This document shows positions 45,983 to 58,161 of a stretch of 64,000 bases of DNA, piece by piece. The stretch's first letter is position 1. Each line of letters starts with the position of its first letter. Position numbers and translations under genes: made by a program. Under the pieces are notes generated by a model that worked only from the letters and a program-made list of their open reading frames with translations, did not search any database and was not told the DNA's origin. This stretch comes from Blastobasis lacticolella (taxonomy: Eukaryota; Arthropoda; Insecta; Lepidoptera; Blastobasidae): contig LR990061.1 of the NCBI GenBank assembly GCA_905147135.1, positions 7,230,026 to 7,294,025 on the forward strand, in the 5' to 3' direction.

Positions 45983-46160
45983 ATATATGTATCGCAGACG
46001 GTACGGTAGACGCAGCGTGGGTAGGCCTCCTACAAGGTGGACCGACGATCTGGTAAGGATCGCAGGTACCAGCTGAATGCGGAAAGCACAGGACCGGTCT
46101 TTGTGGAGATCTCTGGGGGAGGCCTATGCCCAGCAGTGGGCGTCTTCTGACTGATATGAT
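45983..46160 (+). mobile_element. LINE 3' end with GATATGATGAA tail (RTE-like)
   Basis: The ORF end is readable as PPTRWTDDLVRIAGTS, then AQDRSLW, then LGEAYAQQWAS and a stop. It is closed by CTGATATGATGAA. Reverse copies are at 58586-58730 and 63908-64000. The WTDDL...W ending suggests an RTE-type LINE, by inference. A stop between the two blocks shows decay. Confidence 0.75.
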
Positions 46161-46173
46161 GAATCTATCCAAA

Positions 46174-46358
46174 CTGACTTGTCTTATTTGGTTAAGGAAT
46201 TATGTATTTAAAAGATAATGTGCAGCAGTATTCGTTGAAATTCACATTCTATGTGTTTCTTATCCAATTCTCGACATCTATACACAATATACGTAGCGTT
46301 ATTGATACGGCAAGTCGTGATTTTGGGCATTGTTTGTTCACCAAATAAGACAAGTCAG
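46174..46358. mobile_element. 185-bp MITE, copy 2
   Basis: The ends CTGACTTGTCTTATTT and AAATAAGACAAGTCAG are perfect 16-bp inverted repeats. It matches copy 1 (8340-8526) along its length with scattered substitutions. It lies 14 bp after the LINE end. Confidence 0.9.
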
Positions 46359-47008
46359 TATAAACAGATAATAGGTATACTTCGGGACAACAGCGTACAA
46401 CCAGGGTTATTTAAATTCTATGAAAACAGAATATTATTTGTGAGCTTTTTATTAAATTATGAACATCAATTCTAATAGGTCTACTCCACGAAACAAAATG
46501 GGATGTACCCATGGCGAAATTTGTCGAAATGTTTTCTTTGCCTGTCGGTATTGTTTGCAAAGTATATTTTCCTAGGCATATTTGTTTTCCAGCCATGTGT
46601 ACCTATAGACAAAGTTTCTTTCTCGCCATCAATCATCCTGTGAAAACATCGCTGCAAAAATACATTGGTCTACGTTAAAATTGACGTGACGCTGAGTGCC
46701 ATTTCTGCTACTAGGCGCGAACGAGGAATTTTCAATATAGGTTACATAGGTATAGTATAGGTACAGTACAAGTGCAAAGGAATATGAGTCTTAAGGTGAT
46801 CGTGCACTATGCTGTTGTATTGTACATACAGTCACCATTTCAATTAAACTAGTTTTGCATGGAATTTTGTCAATGTAGACATACTTTTTTGGCCCAAGGA
46901 TGACTCGCTACACCGTGCCGGGCCCGAGCCGACTCCGAGCCGTGTCTTGGCCGTAGCACGGTCAACTCATATCCCATATTTTGTTCTCCATATCCCATAC
47001 TCATGCTA
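46359..47008. other. No recognisable gene
   Basis: Nothing supported. Confidence 0.4.
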
Positions 47009-47270
47009 TCATCATCATCACAGCCCGTAACAGTCCAATGCAGGACTTAGGGCCTCTCCCACGAAAGGGGAGGTTATTGCCATAATCTTCACGCTTGGCA
47101 GGCGGGTTGAAGATCGCAGTGTTTAAATATAACAATGAAAAATGCTGCTGCCCATTTTCCGGACTACGGAGACTCTTGATATTTTGCCTCGAAAACATTA
47201 GTCGTCTTGTATGACACCCCTGAGTGTAAGGGGTTGGTGTTATTCTACTCTGCCGGACAACGCACGGCCA
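47009..47270 (-). mobile_element. Family B SINE-like repeat, near full length
   Basis: CATCATCATCACAGCCCGTA...ATTCTACTCTGCCGGACAAC; all family landmarks are present in reverse. Confidence 0.85.
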
Positions 47271-47329
47271 TGTCATGCTATACCGAGGGGAAACCAAGTT
47301 GTCATTGATCGTCCGCCCTACGTACAACC

Positions 47330-47553
47330 GTATAACGTTATGCTCGTACGATTCGGATGTGGAATGAGCTCCCAGCCACAGTGTTTCCTTTGGACTATGA
47401 CATGGGATCGTTCAAGAGGTATATTAGAGGTCTCTTCAGAGGCGGGCAACGCATTGGTAACTTCCCTGGTGTTGTTGATATCCATAGGCGGCGGTGACCA
47501 CTTTCCATCAGGTGGCCCGCATGCCTGTTTGTCTGCCGGATAACATAAAAAAA
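47330..47553 (+). pseudogene. LINE RT C-terminus and 3' UTR
   Basis: Codons from about 47360 read WNELPATVFPLDYDMGSFKR then YIRGLFRGGQRI, the end of a CR1/Jockey-type RT ORF. A 3' UTR follows (ATAGGCGGCGGTGACCACTT, CATCAGGTGGCCCGCATGCC) and an A-tail at about 47545-47554. It is the best copy of the family also seen at 258-432 and 41309-41412. Only the last part of the protein remains. Confidence 0.85.
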
Positions 47554-48671
47554 AACCCAACAATCGTTACGCTCATACTTTTAACACCCTTTTCTAAGAA
47601 CTCGACTTTGTACTTAGGAAAACCACATCAGCAAGCACATTCCTTGAACCAAGTGTTGATAGCTAACGATCATTTTGGTTTTTGGGTCAACACCCTTTCC
47701 CTCCCCCTCCCCTCACTCCCTCTTCTCCCTCTATCCTTTGTGAGCATAATTACAATTACAATGTTTTGAGGAAGAATATTGTGTAACGAAGGCAGCCCCG
47801 ATACATAAATTTGGGGCCGTCTTAATAAAACACTTTCTATCCATACACATTACACACGGCACTTTTTAATTATTCCAGCCCTCGGGTGTAAAGTATTTTA
47901 ATTATTAGGCGTGAGGGCGAGGAAATTTCGTGGAGGCATAAATTTCTAATTATAAGTGTGTGCATTAACAAGCTAAATAGGTACATTGACAACTAGCTAA
48001 TTTTAAGATAGGAATAAAGGAATTTGTGCACTATTGGCATCTATCATTCCAACCTCAAAAAATACTATATTTGTACCGCACTGGAAGTTCTCCTGGTTTA
48101 TTATTTCTCGGGCAATTTTTGAGATGTTTTGTTTAGCCTAAATGTTGGCCAGGGATTAACACTATTACTATACAAAATTTCATGGAACTCCCTTCAGCGC
48201 TTTCGCTTTTATGTGAAGCACGTTCAAACAGAGAAATGAACAAACAAACTTGTTATAATTTTCGTATCGTGTTCTGTTAGTTGTTTTAAGTCGCTCTGGA
48301 TTTTATTTTCGCCTTCAACGTAGAGAATTTTTGTCTTATCCATGTTATTTTAAGTATAGATGTGGATTGCATTATCATAAAATGTATTAAAAGACAATAT
48401 TTGCGTTGTCTAAATGAGCGAGTCACAATGAGGAAGAAAAGATAATATTACAACTTACCTACATAATTTGCCCGGACTTCAGAGTGAAAACACTTTGTTA
48501 TGAAAGCGGTAGGTACGAGTATCCTGTTTCTTTGTAAAGAAAAAGGGAAATGTGTAATTAAAAATTTTAATTACCTACTTACACAGGCTTATCCGACCGG
48601 TGTGTTGGATTACAGTAATTACACCGAGTTATAGATGTAGCATTTCTCGATATACATCGTCATTATTATCA
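47554..48671. other. No recognisable gene
   Basis: A small hairpin (GGCAGCCCCGAT...TTTGGGGCCGTC, about 47791-47822) is present. Otherwise AT-rich. Confidence 0.4.
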
Positions 48672-48735
48672 TCATCTTGGCGTTGTCTCGGTTGCGCCCC
48701 GTGCGGCACTCGAGGGCCCAGGGGCCACCTCATTA
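48672..48735 (-). mobile_element. SINE family A tail fragment
   Basis: TCATCATCTTGGCGTTGTCT and ACTCGAGGGCCCAGGGGCC match the 3' end of family A in reverse. Confidence 0.75.
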
Positions 48736-49207
48736 TGCATATATCATTCTCGATAAGCGTAATAATATCGACGGCGTAGTACCAATACCTCCTAAGTTCA
48801 ATTTTGGCGATTTTTAGTTTTTAATGTTAATCGACGCAGAATGCAATTTCGCACGTGCTGGCAAGACCCCTAAGTTTGATATTAGATTTTTTATAACTTT
48901 AAACACTAATTGAATAAGCTTTTAAAAAATAAACTTCTATAAAAAATAAGAACGTGAGATCTTTTTTTCGATTCTTGAAAAGTTGTAATTTTTAGTTAGG
49001 AGATATTGGTACTTCGTCGTCGATATGCATTTATTTATGCCTTCACTGAATCTTTTACACTAGCGACTCGCTCCGGGTTCGCATGAGTTTTCTCGGCTCT
49101 GTTTCTACTTTAATTAGCATGAATAACCTACACATTATAACATTCAGGAAGAAATTCTCAAACTGTTGGTGAAATCCGCATCAAACGTTGATTCGTTGCA
49201 TGGTTTA

Positions 49208-49265
49208 GAAGCAATGATCCTGGATCATGCTCAAAGCGGGCCCCGGGCTCTAACGCGCGAACCTT
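49208..49265 (+). mobile_element. SINE family A fragment
   Basis: GATCCTGGATCATGCTCAAA and GCGGGCCCCGGGCTC match the 3' body of family A on plus. Confidence 0.7.
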
Positions 49266-49351
49266 GACATCAGCAACGCCAAGTGACCGGTTTAGGAGAA
49301 GTTGGCAGAAATACAGAGAGACGCGAAAATAGACTTTATTTTATAAGTACT

Positions 49352-49532
49352 TAACTAGCATTTTTGCCCGCAACTTCATCCGCGTAAAATTTTATAGCCT
49401 ATGTTACTCGTTGATAATGTAGCTTACTATCGGCGAAAGAATTTTTAAATCGGATAAGTAGTTTTTGAGTTTGTCCAATACAAACAAACATACAAAGAAT
49501 CAAATTTATTCTCTTTATAATATTAATAAGGA
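49352..49532 (+). repeat. Widespread moth-type repeat
   Basis: CTAGCATTTTTGCCCGCAAC, TTCATCCGCGTAAAATTTTA and TAGTTTTTGAGTTTGTCC form a pattern common in lepidopteran introns, by general familiarity. A related piece is at 55975-56015 (TAGCTTTTGACCGCGACTTC). The class is not established. Confidence 0.5.
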
Positions 49533-50090
49533 AAGAAAAAAGAATTGTTACGTATTCAGTCTGTGCTATCGAATTTCCTTTTGAATAATTATGTTTCTCG
49601 TTATAGTATACGCTAAGGGATTTTTGAGGTTATAATCAACTTTTGGTAACCGCAAACTGTTAGGTATACCTGAGCCCGAGGCTATGGTAACTATTTACCA
49701 TCAGGCGAAGCTTGTTTACTGCTTATTCGTAAGTACTTATAAAAAAAAACTTATCAAAAACATTGAATTCCACACCCGACGAACGGGCGACTAGTGGACA
49801 TAAAAAACTTTGTTGTTTGCTTTGTATTTCGTCTAGTTAGCAAGTTTGTAATATTTGGGTAGATAAGTACATCTAATTAGTAAGAATCTAGACCTAGCAT
49901 AGGTACTGCAAGCTATTAAGAGCGATGTTAATAAAAAAAGCATACTACTCTGAAAATGAGTTTTTAGATGAGCGAAGCCTTTAGTCCCTCTCCCTTATTT
50001 GATCGATATTACTTACTCCTACTCATTTAAACCCGACCGCGTACATAACCGGAGCTTCGTAACTGGTTGCGATCGAATACTTCGTCAATT
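49533..50090. other. No recognisable gene
   Basis: A LINE-tail scrap (TAACTATTTACCATCAGGCG) is near 49687-49712. Otherwise unassigned. Confidence 0.4.
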
Positions 50091-50434
50091 TTTTTTTATG
50101 TCATACATTAGGCAAACAGGCAAGCGGGCCACCTGCTGGAAAGTGGTCACCACTGCCTATAGACATTAGTAACACCAAGAGTATCGCCAATGCGTTGCCC
50201 ACCTCTATAACACGTTGCTCTGGCAGTAAAAAGACAAATGCCCCTCCATTGCCAAAGCCACTGTTCCCCAAATTCTCACCCCATGGAGTACTGGAAACCT
50301 TACTCACCGACAGAAACACAACACTATTTAAAAGAGTATTGTTTAGCTGCAGTATTCTGTAAGGTGGAGGTACTTCCCCAGTCGGGCGGCTCCAATTCAA
50401 ACGGGATACCCCGCTATGCCCTACCTCTCTTTAA
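50091..50434 (-). mobile_element. SINE-like element with LINE-type 3' end, copy 2
   Basis: Reverse copy of 22024-22377, from the T-run and ATGTCATACATTAGGCAAAC to CCGCTATGCCCTACCTCTCT. Along its length it carries the same noncoding 5' part (CCCCAGTCGGGCGGCTCCAA) and the same LINE-like tail. Confidence 0.85.
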
Positions 50435-50940
50435 ATAAAAAGCAAATACAAGACTGGATCAAGTACGTCAGTTGGTTCATTACGACTATGACATGTACAA
50501 ACCTTGGAGTGGCTCTCAATTCAATTTAAGGTATTCTCATGCATACAAAAACGTTTCTATCAAGTTGAGAACCACCCTCATTACGGTGTGTTTAACCTGA
50601 CGGAATTCGGGGTGTACCTTCTTTACTTTTTACATTTTGCGACTCTGAAATCAAGTTACATTTGCGGCTGAGGTTTCTTGAGGTTTAAAAAAAGCCGTGA
50701 AATCAATTCGAATTTCAAGCCAGAATGGACAGAATTAGGGGAAAAGAATCTTTTCAGATATTTCTTGTGTGCACGAAACACTAATATACCTTAAACCGTA
50801 TTCCACGAAGCAAAAAACAAAATGTAAACAAACAATAAAACGACAATAAAATGAAATAATTTAAATTATTTTATAGGCATTATAATTCAAATATTATAAA
50901 ATTAAATTAATAAGGATAATTTATTTAACTATTTATATTA

Positions 50941-51040
50941 AATCAAGAAATACAGAGAGGTAACATAGATATAACTGACACAACAGGCACTACTTATTTC
51001 TAAATAAATTCAATAATTGAGCAGACCTACAGAGGGGAAA
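50941..51040 (-). mobile_element. LINE 3' UTR fragment
   Basis: ACAACAGGCACTACTTATTT and GCAGACCTACAGAGGGG match 21150-21300. Confidence 0.5.
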
Positions 51041-53438
51041 TGTTTAGGTAAAGAAATGCAGAGAAACGTCGTGCGCAAATAATGCCAGAATAATTATAAA
51101 ATAATAATAATGATTATTTGCAAAATACTCAAAAAAAAGAAATAGTGGATCTCAAAAAGAACCTCAATCGTTACTAACATCCTAATAAGTAACGATGGAC
51201 AGTAAAAACGACCAAAACACCTTTACAGGACGTTTTCTATAATTCGGTGATGTAGGTACGTATATAATTGTATTTTATTTGTTTTGTTGATCCTTGGAAT
51301 AGGGTTTAATAATAATAAGACATTAGGACACCCTTATGTGACGGGCGGTATTGAGGTCTCCTATTGGTCGAGCGACGTCCGTCGTAGTTAGGACATCGCC
51401 TAACTCAGTTCTTTGTAGCCGTTCAATATGGCACTCTTGATTACGTTCATAGGAGTCATATGTAGGTGCCTACCTTAATTTATATAGAGAGAACCAATCA
51501 AAGCAATTTCTGAACGCAGGAAATTAACAGGCAGGAGCCTTTATGCGATCTAGACGATGATAACAACCTCCTTTTATTGTAGTCTTCTTAATATAGAAAA
51601 CCAATCGGGATCGCAGTTGAAAATAAAACGAAATTGTGTTTTTTCTTGATTGTTATAGTAAAAAGAAAAGTCTTTTTTATATATTTTTATACTATATTTG
51701 AAAGTCGCAAATATTGGAATGCTTTGCAAGACATAAAAAACAAAAATTATATAAACCTGGCAGGTTTTCCGTAGACCCGGTTTTAAGGCGCTACTGTCCA
51801 AGAGTACTCGTACTTGGAAATTATGGATTTTTTACACGAAAAATCGAATGCTTCTGCTTACGTCACAAATCCATTTTTTGTGTGTATTTCTTCAGTCCTT
51901 GCTTTTAGTTATTGTTGTCCCAAGCCGAACTTCAATATCATCATAATCATCGCCCTTATTGTTTCATTATACTATAATACACGGGCAAAAAAAATTTTTG
52001 CGTTTTACTTTAAATATACTTGTTCCTTGTTAAAATCCATACTCTATATTATCCATATTTTCTTCATTAGGTACAAGCAATCAAATAATTATTTAACAGC
52101 CATATGGCCATATTTCCGATATATATTTTACAAATATACTTAAGTGCTATATGGTAGTCAATAAAAAAAAAATATCGAGAATAGAAATTAAATATTAGTA
52201 TTATTTATTCTATAAATTACATTAATTTATGTATCTTTAACATTACACACAAAGGACATCTAAATATTAGATATCAAAAACTACCTACCAATGAAACCTT
52301 ACTCTAAATTACTTAAATATGTAAAAAATAAATATTTGTTCAAAGCAATTTAAATTTTTAATGCACGATGTTTTGTATCCATCAAGAATTTTAGAATAAA
52401 ACACTTATTTCATTATGTCGACAGACCCGATGACGCCGGCGCTGTTGTTGTCACCAAAATGACATATCAAAATTAGTTAGTTCCAGTTTGTGGCACTGTA
52501 CAGTGATTTTGAAACAAATTATTAATAAATGACTATCAGCATTATCAAAACAGTCGGGCTAAAAATTAAACTATGACTACACCATCAAACAAACACAGCG
52601 CTGCGCCACAACTCGGAGTTGCATTGTTGCTTGTTACTGTCTCATTTTAAATGTTGAGGTATTTTTTATTTGCTCACCGATCCGACCATACCTAACGATA
52701 CCTTTATATCTTATCTGAGCCTTTACAAAGGCATAGCGCGACTTTACAGGGACTATTCTATTCGAAACTGTAGTTTATCGAATAACCGCTAGGGGTGCTA
52801 TCGCCATACAAATTCTTTACGTTTCTTTACGGACGGTTTATATTCGATAGTTGCTAATGTACGTGCAACATTGTCATGTACATGGCAAACTGTATCACGT
52901 GACCGCTAGGGGCAATGTCCAATATCTTTGGTGTAAGTACTGTAGATTCTCTCAGCCACCGTACCAGATGCAGACGATACTCGATATAAATACTGATAGT
53001 ATCAATCAATATTCTGCGCTGATAGTCAAATTTTGGCTTTACGAAGCACTCAAGACTGATAAACTTGAATTATAATGTTATCATCTGCGCCAGTGAACGT
53101 TATTCATCCTCCAGCTGATTTTCGCACAGCAGTCGATGCCTCGATCAGAATTTATGACAGAGCAATATTGGCTTTACGTCTCCATAATGTTGCTACCAAG
53201 CTCCCTCGTAAAATATGCGAAACGATGCAAATCTAAGCCCTATTTGGACGGGATAAGACACTTTCTTGATGTACCAGCGTTTGGTTTATGAATTTTCTCT
53301 GTTTGATTAATATCATTTTATAAATTTTTGAATGATTCTGACTGATGTTAGGCATTTTAGGTGGGTAATTGATGATTTTGAACGCGTTACTTGTTTAGTA
53401 GAATCTTTTAGGTTATTCTTGGTTAAAACTAAAAGGTT
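51041..53438. other. No recognisable gene
   Basis: AT-rich. AACCGCTAGGGGTGCTATCG (about 52784) and GACCGCTAGGGGCAATGTCC (about 52901) are diverged copies of one short motif about 117 bp apart. Open frames (51814-52143, 52851-53075) lack motifs. Confidence 0.4.
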
Positions 53439-53652
53439 TATCATCATCACAGCCCATAACAGTCCACTTCAGGACTTAGGGTTTCTCCGACGAAAGGGAA
53501 GGTTAATACCATAATATCCACGCTTGGCAGGCGGGTTGGAGATCGCAGAATTGTAATATAACAACACTAGATATTTTATCTATAGAGAATATTTGTCGCC
53601 TCGTACGACACCCACGATTGTAAGGGGTTGGTGCTATTCTACTCTGCCGATT
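53439..53652 (-). mobile_element. Family B SINE-like repeat, internally deleted
   Basis: CATCATCACAGCCCATAACA, GGCAGGCGGGTTGGAGATCG and GGTGCTATTCTACTCTGCCG. The segment around the GCTGCCCATTTTCC landmark is missing. Confidence 0.8.
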
Positions 53653-55429
53653 AAACAATTGATTCAAACGTAACCGTTTTTCTACCACTAGCCCTACTGG
53701 AGGGACTACAGGTAATTTTACCCCTGTAGATCCAACACACATTACCGCAAATTAATTCATTTCTTTATGCCTATAAGACCAATAAATGTTGGTCCTAGGC
53801 GTTTTCTCATTATTCAGTTAATGGAAATATTCAATGAGCTTGAAAAAAGGTAGACTTGATAATAATTTGCTATCTTTCTTTTCAGATTGAACAATGAAAA
53901 CAGCGGTTGGTTTCAAATACAATATACAGGTAAATGAACAATTTTGAATCTATTCACGATTTATAATGAATAAGTATAAATAATTATCTCAGATCTACTG
54001 ATAATTTTCCAGACGCGCTTGAAAGACTGATAGAATAGGCAAAATGTGAACGTATGCTTATATATACATCTTGTATGATAACTTGTAATCTCTCCCCCCG
54101 TCTGAAATAAACGTTATATTATTATGATGTAGTTATGTAGTATTTTACATTTGAGGACGTTCCTCAAAGAAGACTACCTAAGTAGAAAATATCTCAATCT
54201 AAGTTCAAATTTCATTCCACATTCCGAACGGTCCACTTTTATTGAATTCTCGAAGTTATGTCCGTTTGTCTATAGTATCGAATCGCTCGATATCCGAAGA
54301 TTAAAGGAAATGGTCACGTAGGAATTCTATCAAGGAGAACGTTCCAACACCGTTCCTTAGAAACTAGGGTCGGACCGACTCTGGCTTCGGTATCTTTTTA
54401 TCTTATCTTTTTGTTATATTTTCAAGTTCAAAGCTACAACGTGGATAGCGAAAACTACCAGCAGAGGAGAAAAGCGAGAATTGAGAGGCTTACGTCCAAT
54501 TTTGTAATGGGAATGGCTGATTTTAATGATAAAAATCTGTCGCTGAACCCTAACAGGTCCTCGATATTAATGTTTTTAAGGTTTTAGGTATATATCGCAA
54601 AATTTAAAAAACCGCCGTCCACGTTATTGATATTTTTTACATATTTTAACTATATGACATAGTTTTTCCAACAAATATATTTATAGTACTTTAAGTTAAA
54701 CAATAACGTACGTTAAGTAGTGTGTTAAACGATGTTGTCTATATTTCATTGTCAATTCGTGGTAACCTATAATTAAGACTGCACTTAGAAAGAAAATTAA
54801 TTTTTAGCTATAAGATTTTATAACTTTGTTAGTGTAAGTCTTGTTGGTTGTCCTAAATAAATAAATAATAATAAATATTAACTCTTCTCGACTTCAATTT
54901 AGTTGTCAAACTTAAAATTGCCGTGCACCCTGACTCTTTTCAGAATAAAGATTATTTTTAAGCGCAATAACCCTATGCCTAACTTTGTTGATAACGTTTT
55001 CATAAATAAACAACTTACAAGCTTTTAAAGACTATAAAGCTTAAGGAACTTCTACAGCTGGTAAAAATAGATCTTAAAAAAACAGTTAAAAATTTACTCA
55101 AAGTGGTTTCATGGAATGCCGTAGCCTCCATTTAAAAATGTAAAACATTTTCCACTTTCCATTAACACCTAAATAACTTCGCAATGCCAGCCTCTATCTT
55201 GTTTGCTGAAACAAACTTTTGCGTTATAAGATTGAGCATCTGATTTCTAGGAGCAGAATTAATTAACTTTATTCTTCGTAGTTTAATTAGTAAAGGCGCT
55301 TTGTAGTGAGTTGATTCCTGGCAAGAATACAAAGAAAGACAATCAAATACTACAATGTTCTGTATCGGGTTTCAAGTTCCATTATTTTGCATTGCTAAAC
55401 ATTTATTGCATTAATAAAGTCTGTGGCTA
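53653..55429. other. No recognisable gene
   Basis: AT-rich, no conserved coding sequence or repeat recognised. Confidence 0.4.
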
Positions 55430-55560
55430 AGGAATGGTATGTCTTGTTGCCCCTATGTTCTCCGAACATTACAAATTGGACTCTTTGAAGACTAGAAAAG
55501 GCTGTTTCGAGACAGATTTGCTCCATCTTCGACGTATCGTTACTTATAACCAGGTGCAAT
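55430..55560 (+). pseudogene. Decayed LINE ORF end
   Basis: GCTAAGGAATGGTATGTCTT, GACTCTTTGAAGACTAGAAA and CTCCATCTTCGACGTATCGT align by eye with the LINE end at 5405-5545. It has many substitutions and no A-tail, so it is an old copy. Confidence 0.6.
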
Positions 55561-56490
55561 GTCTAGTTCATACAAACAATAAATTTCAGTCTCTCTTTGT
55601 CGTATGGGAGCCATTGAAAATACCTTTATATCACTGAAGTTGTTTATAAACACTTCATGTGCAACCACGAATCGCACTTATCACTTTTTTACATTAGGTA
55701 CTTTGATACTACTTCCTGAAGTAGGTACAATTTTAATACCTCTCCAGAGTAATTGCTGGAGACACTCAACTAGATTTCTGGTTTGATACCAGGTGTTGTA
55801 GCGCCTCTCTAAAATACATTACGGTATTTATTGATCGTAAATTTTCGATTCCACCGTTGACAGTTACTTTACGTTGCGAACCGGGACGAGAAATATATAT
55901 TTACACCTACATCCAGGTAATACCAGGCGCCCAGGAAAATCTGCCGAGTAAGGGTTGGCTTTATATTGTGAGACTAGCTTTTGACCGCGACTTCGTCCGC
56001 TTGGACCACTTTTTACGTTTTTGTCGCTCATTTTGTCGGACACCTTAATATTAAAAAAAATATTAATGCGTACCATAAATACTAGGTGGATATTGGTATG
56101 AACCTTTTCTTGTATACAAACTTTCAACCCTATTCCGCCCGCTAAGGGGGTTAAATTCCGGAAATCCCTTCTTACTTGCTCATTTACGTCATATTAGAAA
56201 CATCCATGCAACATTTTAAGCTCCTGTATCCAGCAGTTTCGCTTTCATGTTCTTAGAAGTTAGTCAATATTATAATATTCCATCCTCTGTTTCACCTTCC
56301 TAAAGGACTAATTTACAATAACCTTGAATTACATATTTAAATACTTGTAGGGTAGAATATTTCTACTCAGTTTCAAGTAAATGGCCTAAAGATAAATTTT
56401 TTTACACAAATTTTCATCCGCTTTTATACTTCCTTAGGGGATGAATTTCCAAAATTTCTATTTAGTGCTTACTTATGGTATATAAGAATC
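55561..56490. other. No gene; moth-type repeat around 55975-56460
   Basis: TAGCTTTTGACCGCGACTTC and CCTATTCCGCCCGCTAAGGG belong to a widespread repeat. Similar sequence (CCCCCTAAGAGATGAATTTA) continues after the Transib-like element at about 58216, suggesting that element landed inside it. Confidence 0.45.
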
Positions 56491-58161
56491 CTCCGCACAC
56501 ACGGCAAAGTCACTACTTTAGGAGGCCAAAAAGCTATTTATCAACATAAAGATAGAGTGTAAATTTGGTTGTATTTTTCGAGTCAGATAGTCGTTCCATC
56601 ACAAAGCACATAAATCGCCTATTTTATGTTCACAACAAAGGAGTGCGAGGGTCCGGCAGGTAAGCGAAGTGATTGTACGGTTAGTTGCATTCTAAACCGT
56701 CAAGTAACATCACGCATTTTTTCGTTCGTCTCGTGTCTAACTATAAACAGTGGTCAAGAATATGGAATCTACAGGTATGTACATTTTATTAATACAGTAA
56801 AACCAAAAATAAAGTAATCGTATGTGTTAAAATATTGTTTTGCGGTTCTAGATAAATTTATCTTTAAAATTGATGTTTACTTAGACTAACAAAAAAAGTT
56901 CCGCTAGGTACCGCTTTCTGTCTTTGATATTTGCATTGTGTCGTTAGTTGGCCGTTATTATTGTGAATTTTGAGAACTCAAACCCACTCATTGTGACACT
57001 ATCCTCTTTTATTTACAGGTAGTCGGAGTGATCCAAGTCACTCGAAATTATATGTTAGTAAAATGGATCTGATTTTAGTGCTACAAAATGAAAACTTTTA
57101 AAAATTATCATCGTCCAAGTGTGTGGAACGATTATCTAGTTATCTATTGGACAAGCAAAGTGTTTATAAACAATCGAAAGACAGTGCTTTACAAATAAAA
57201 TGTGTTCTCAAAGTGTTTGTTTCGCCAAAGATTCGCCAACATCCTGAGCGTATTATCACGCGGATTCAATGTAAATCACGAAAGTTTCAAAAATTACAGT
57301 ATTGAAACTGCAAAAATGTGCATTAATATGTATGGCTGGTACAAAATGAGTGCGTCTGTCCACAAACTCCTGATACACGGAGAAGATATTATTAAGGAGC
57401 TGCCACTACCTGTGGGTTTAATCTCAGAAGATGTGCTGGAGACCAGCCAAAAGGAATTTAAAAGCGTACGGGTTTTCCATGCCAGAAAGACCTCCAGGAT
57501 CCACACCAATACCGACATAGCGCACTGGATGCTTATAGCTTCCGATCCTATAATTGCGTCGAAGAGGAGGAGTTATAATAAAAGCAGGAAATCATTTGCT
57601 AAGGAGGTTTTAGAAAAGCTGGAAAATCCTTTAATAGAAAACGTCATCAATAGAAATGATAATGACGAAGACGAAGATGATGACCATGAACATGAAGATG
57701 ATAATGAAGCAGCCTGATTCTTAATTTCAGATAATTATTATTGTATTATGTATACCTAGTGAAATATACTAACTTTTATCCCTTTCCTAAATTCATATTT
57801 TTTATTTATATTTAGTTTTTTTACTCCTATCACTTTCCCTTTTTAACTTTTTAGGTAGGTAGGTTTGTGTAGGTAAGTAGGTAGGTACTTACATGTTTTC
57901 TTAAGTTGTAACACAATTTAAAAAAAAGCGTTGTAGTTCATATATAAATAAATAATACGACACACCGAACAACGGGCGCAAACAACATAATAAAAGTGCT
58001 GTGGGTAATAGGTAAAGGCTAACCGAGTGCCCATTTATTCTTATTTATGATTATTATTGATAACATATTGGTCAGGAACCCTACAAAGTACAAACGAAAA
58101 CATTTTTTTATGTCAATAATTTTTGGCCTCCTAAAGTAGTGACTTTGCCGTGCGTGCTCCG
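56491..58161 (+). mobile_element. Transib-like DNA transposon (1,661 bp)
   Basis: The element (56496-58156) is bounded by 37-bp terminal inverted repeats (56496-56532 and 58120-58156) that differ at a single base, position 4. They start CACACACGGC and CACGCACGGC. Perfect CTCCG copies flank it (56491-56495 and 58157-58161). CAC termini with a 5-bp GC-rich target duplication are hallmarks of the Transib superfamily, the proposed source of RAG1. The interior holds a remnant of the matching transposase (57199-57717). It is shorter than autonomous Transibs (about 3 kb), so it is an internally deleted copy. Confidence 0.88.
57199..57717 (+). pseudogene. Transib/RAG1-type transposase C-terminal remnant
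   Basis: The open segment runs from the stop at 57196-57198 to a TGA at 57715-57717 (about 171 residues). The first in-frame ATG is only at 57316. Recognisable blocks, numbered from a GTG codon at 57202: FKNYSIETAK (29-38), MSASVHKLLIHGEDII (49-64), SEDVLETSQKEF (75-86), HARKTSR (93-99) and IASDPIIAS (112-120). By remembered family pattern these match the last part of Transib transposases and of RAG1, where E80 here would be the third catalytic acid. The first two catalytic aspartates lie further upstream in the family and are absent. The end is strongly acidic (residues 151-169). Too incomplete to be an active transposase. Confidence 0.8.
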
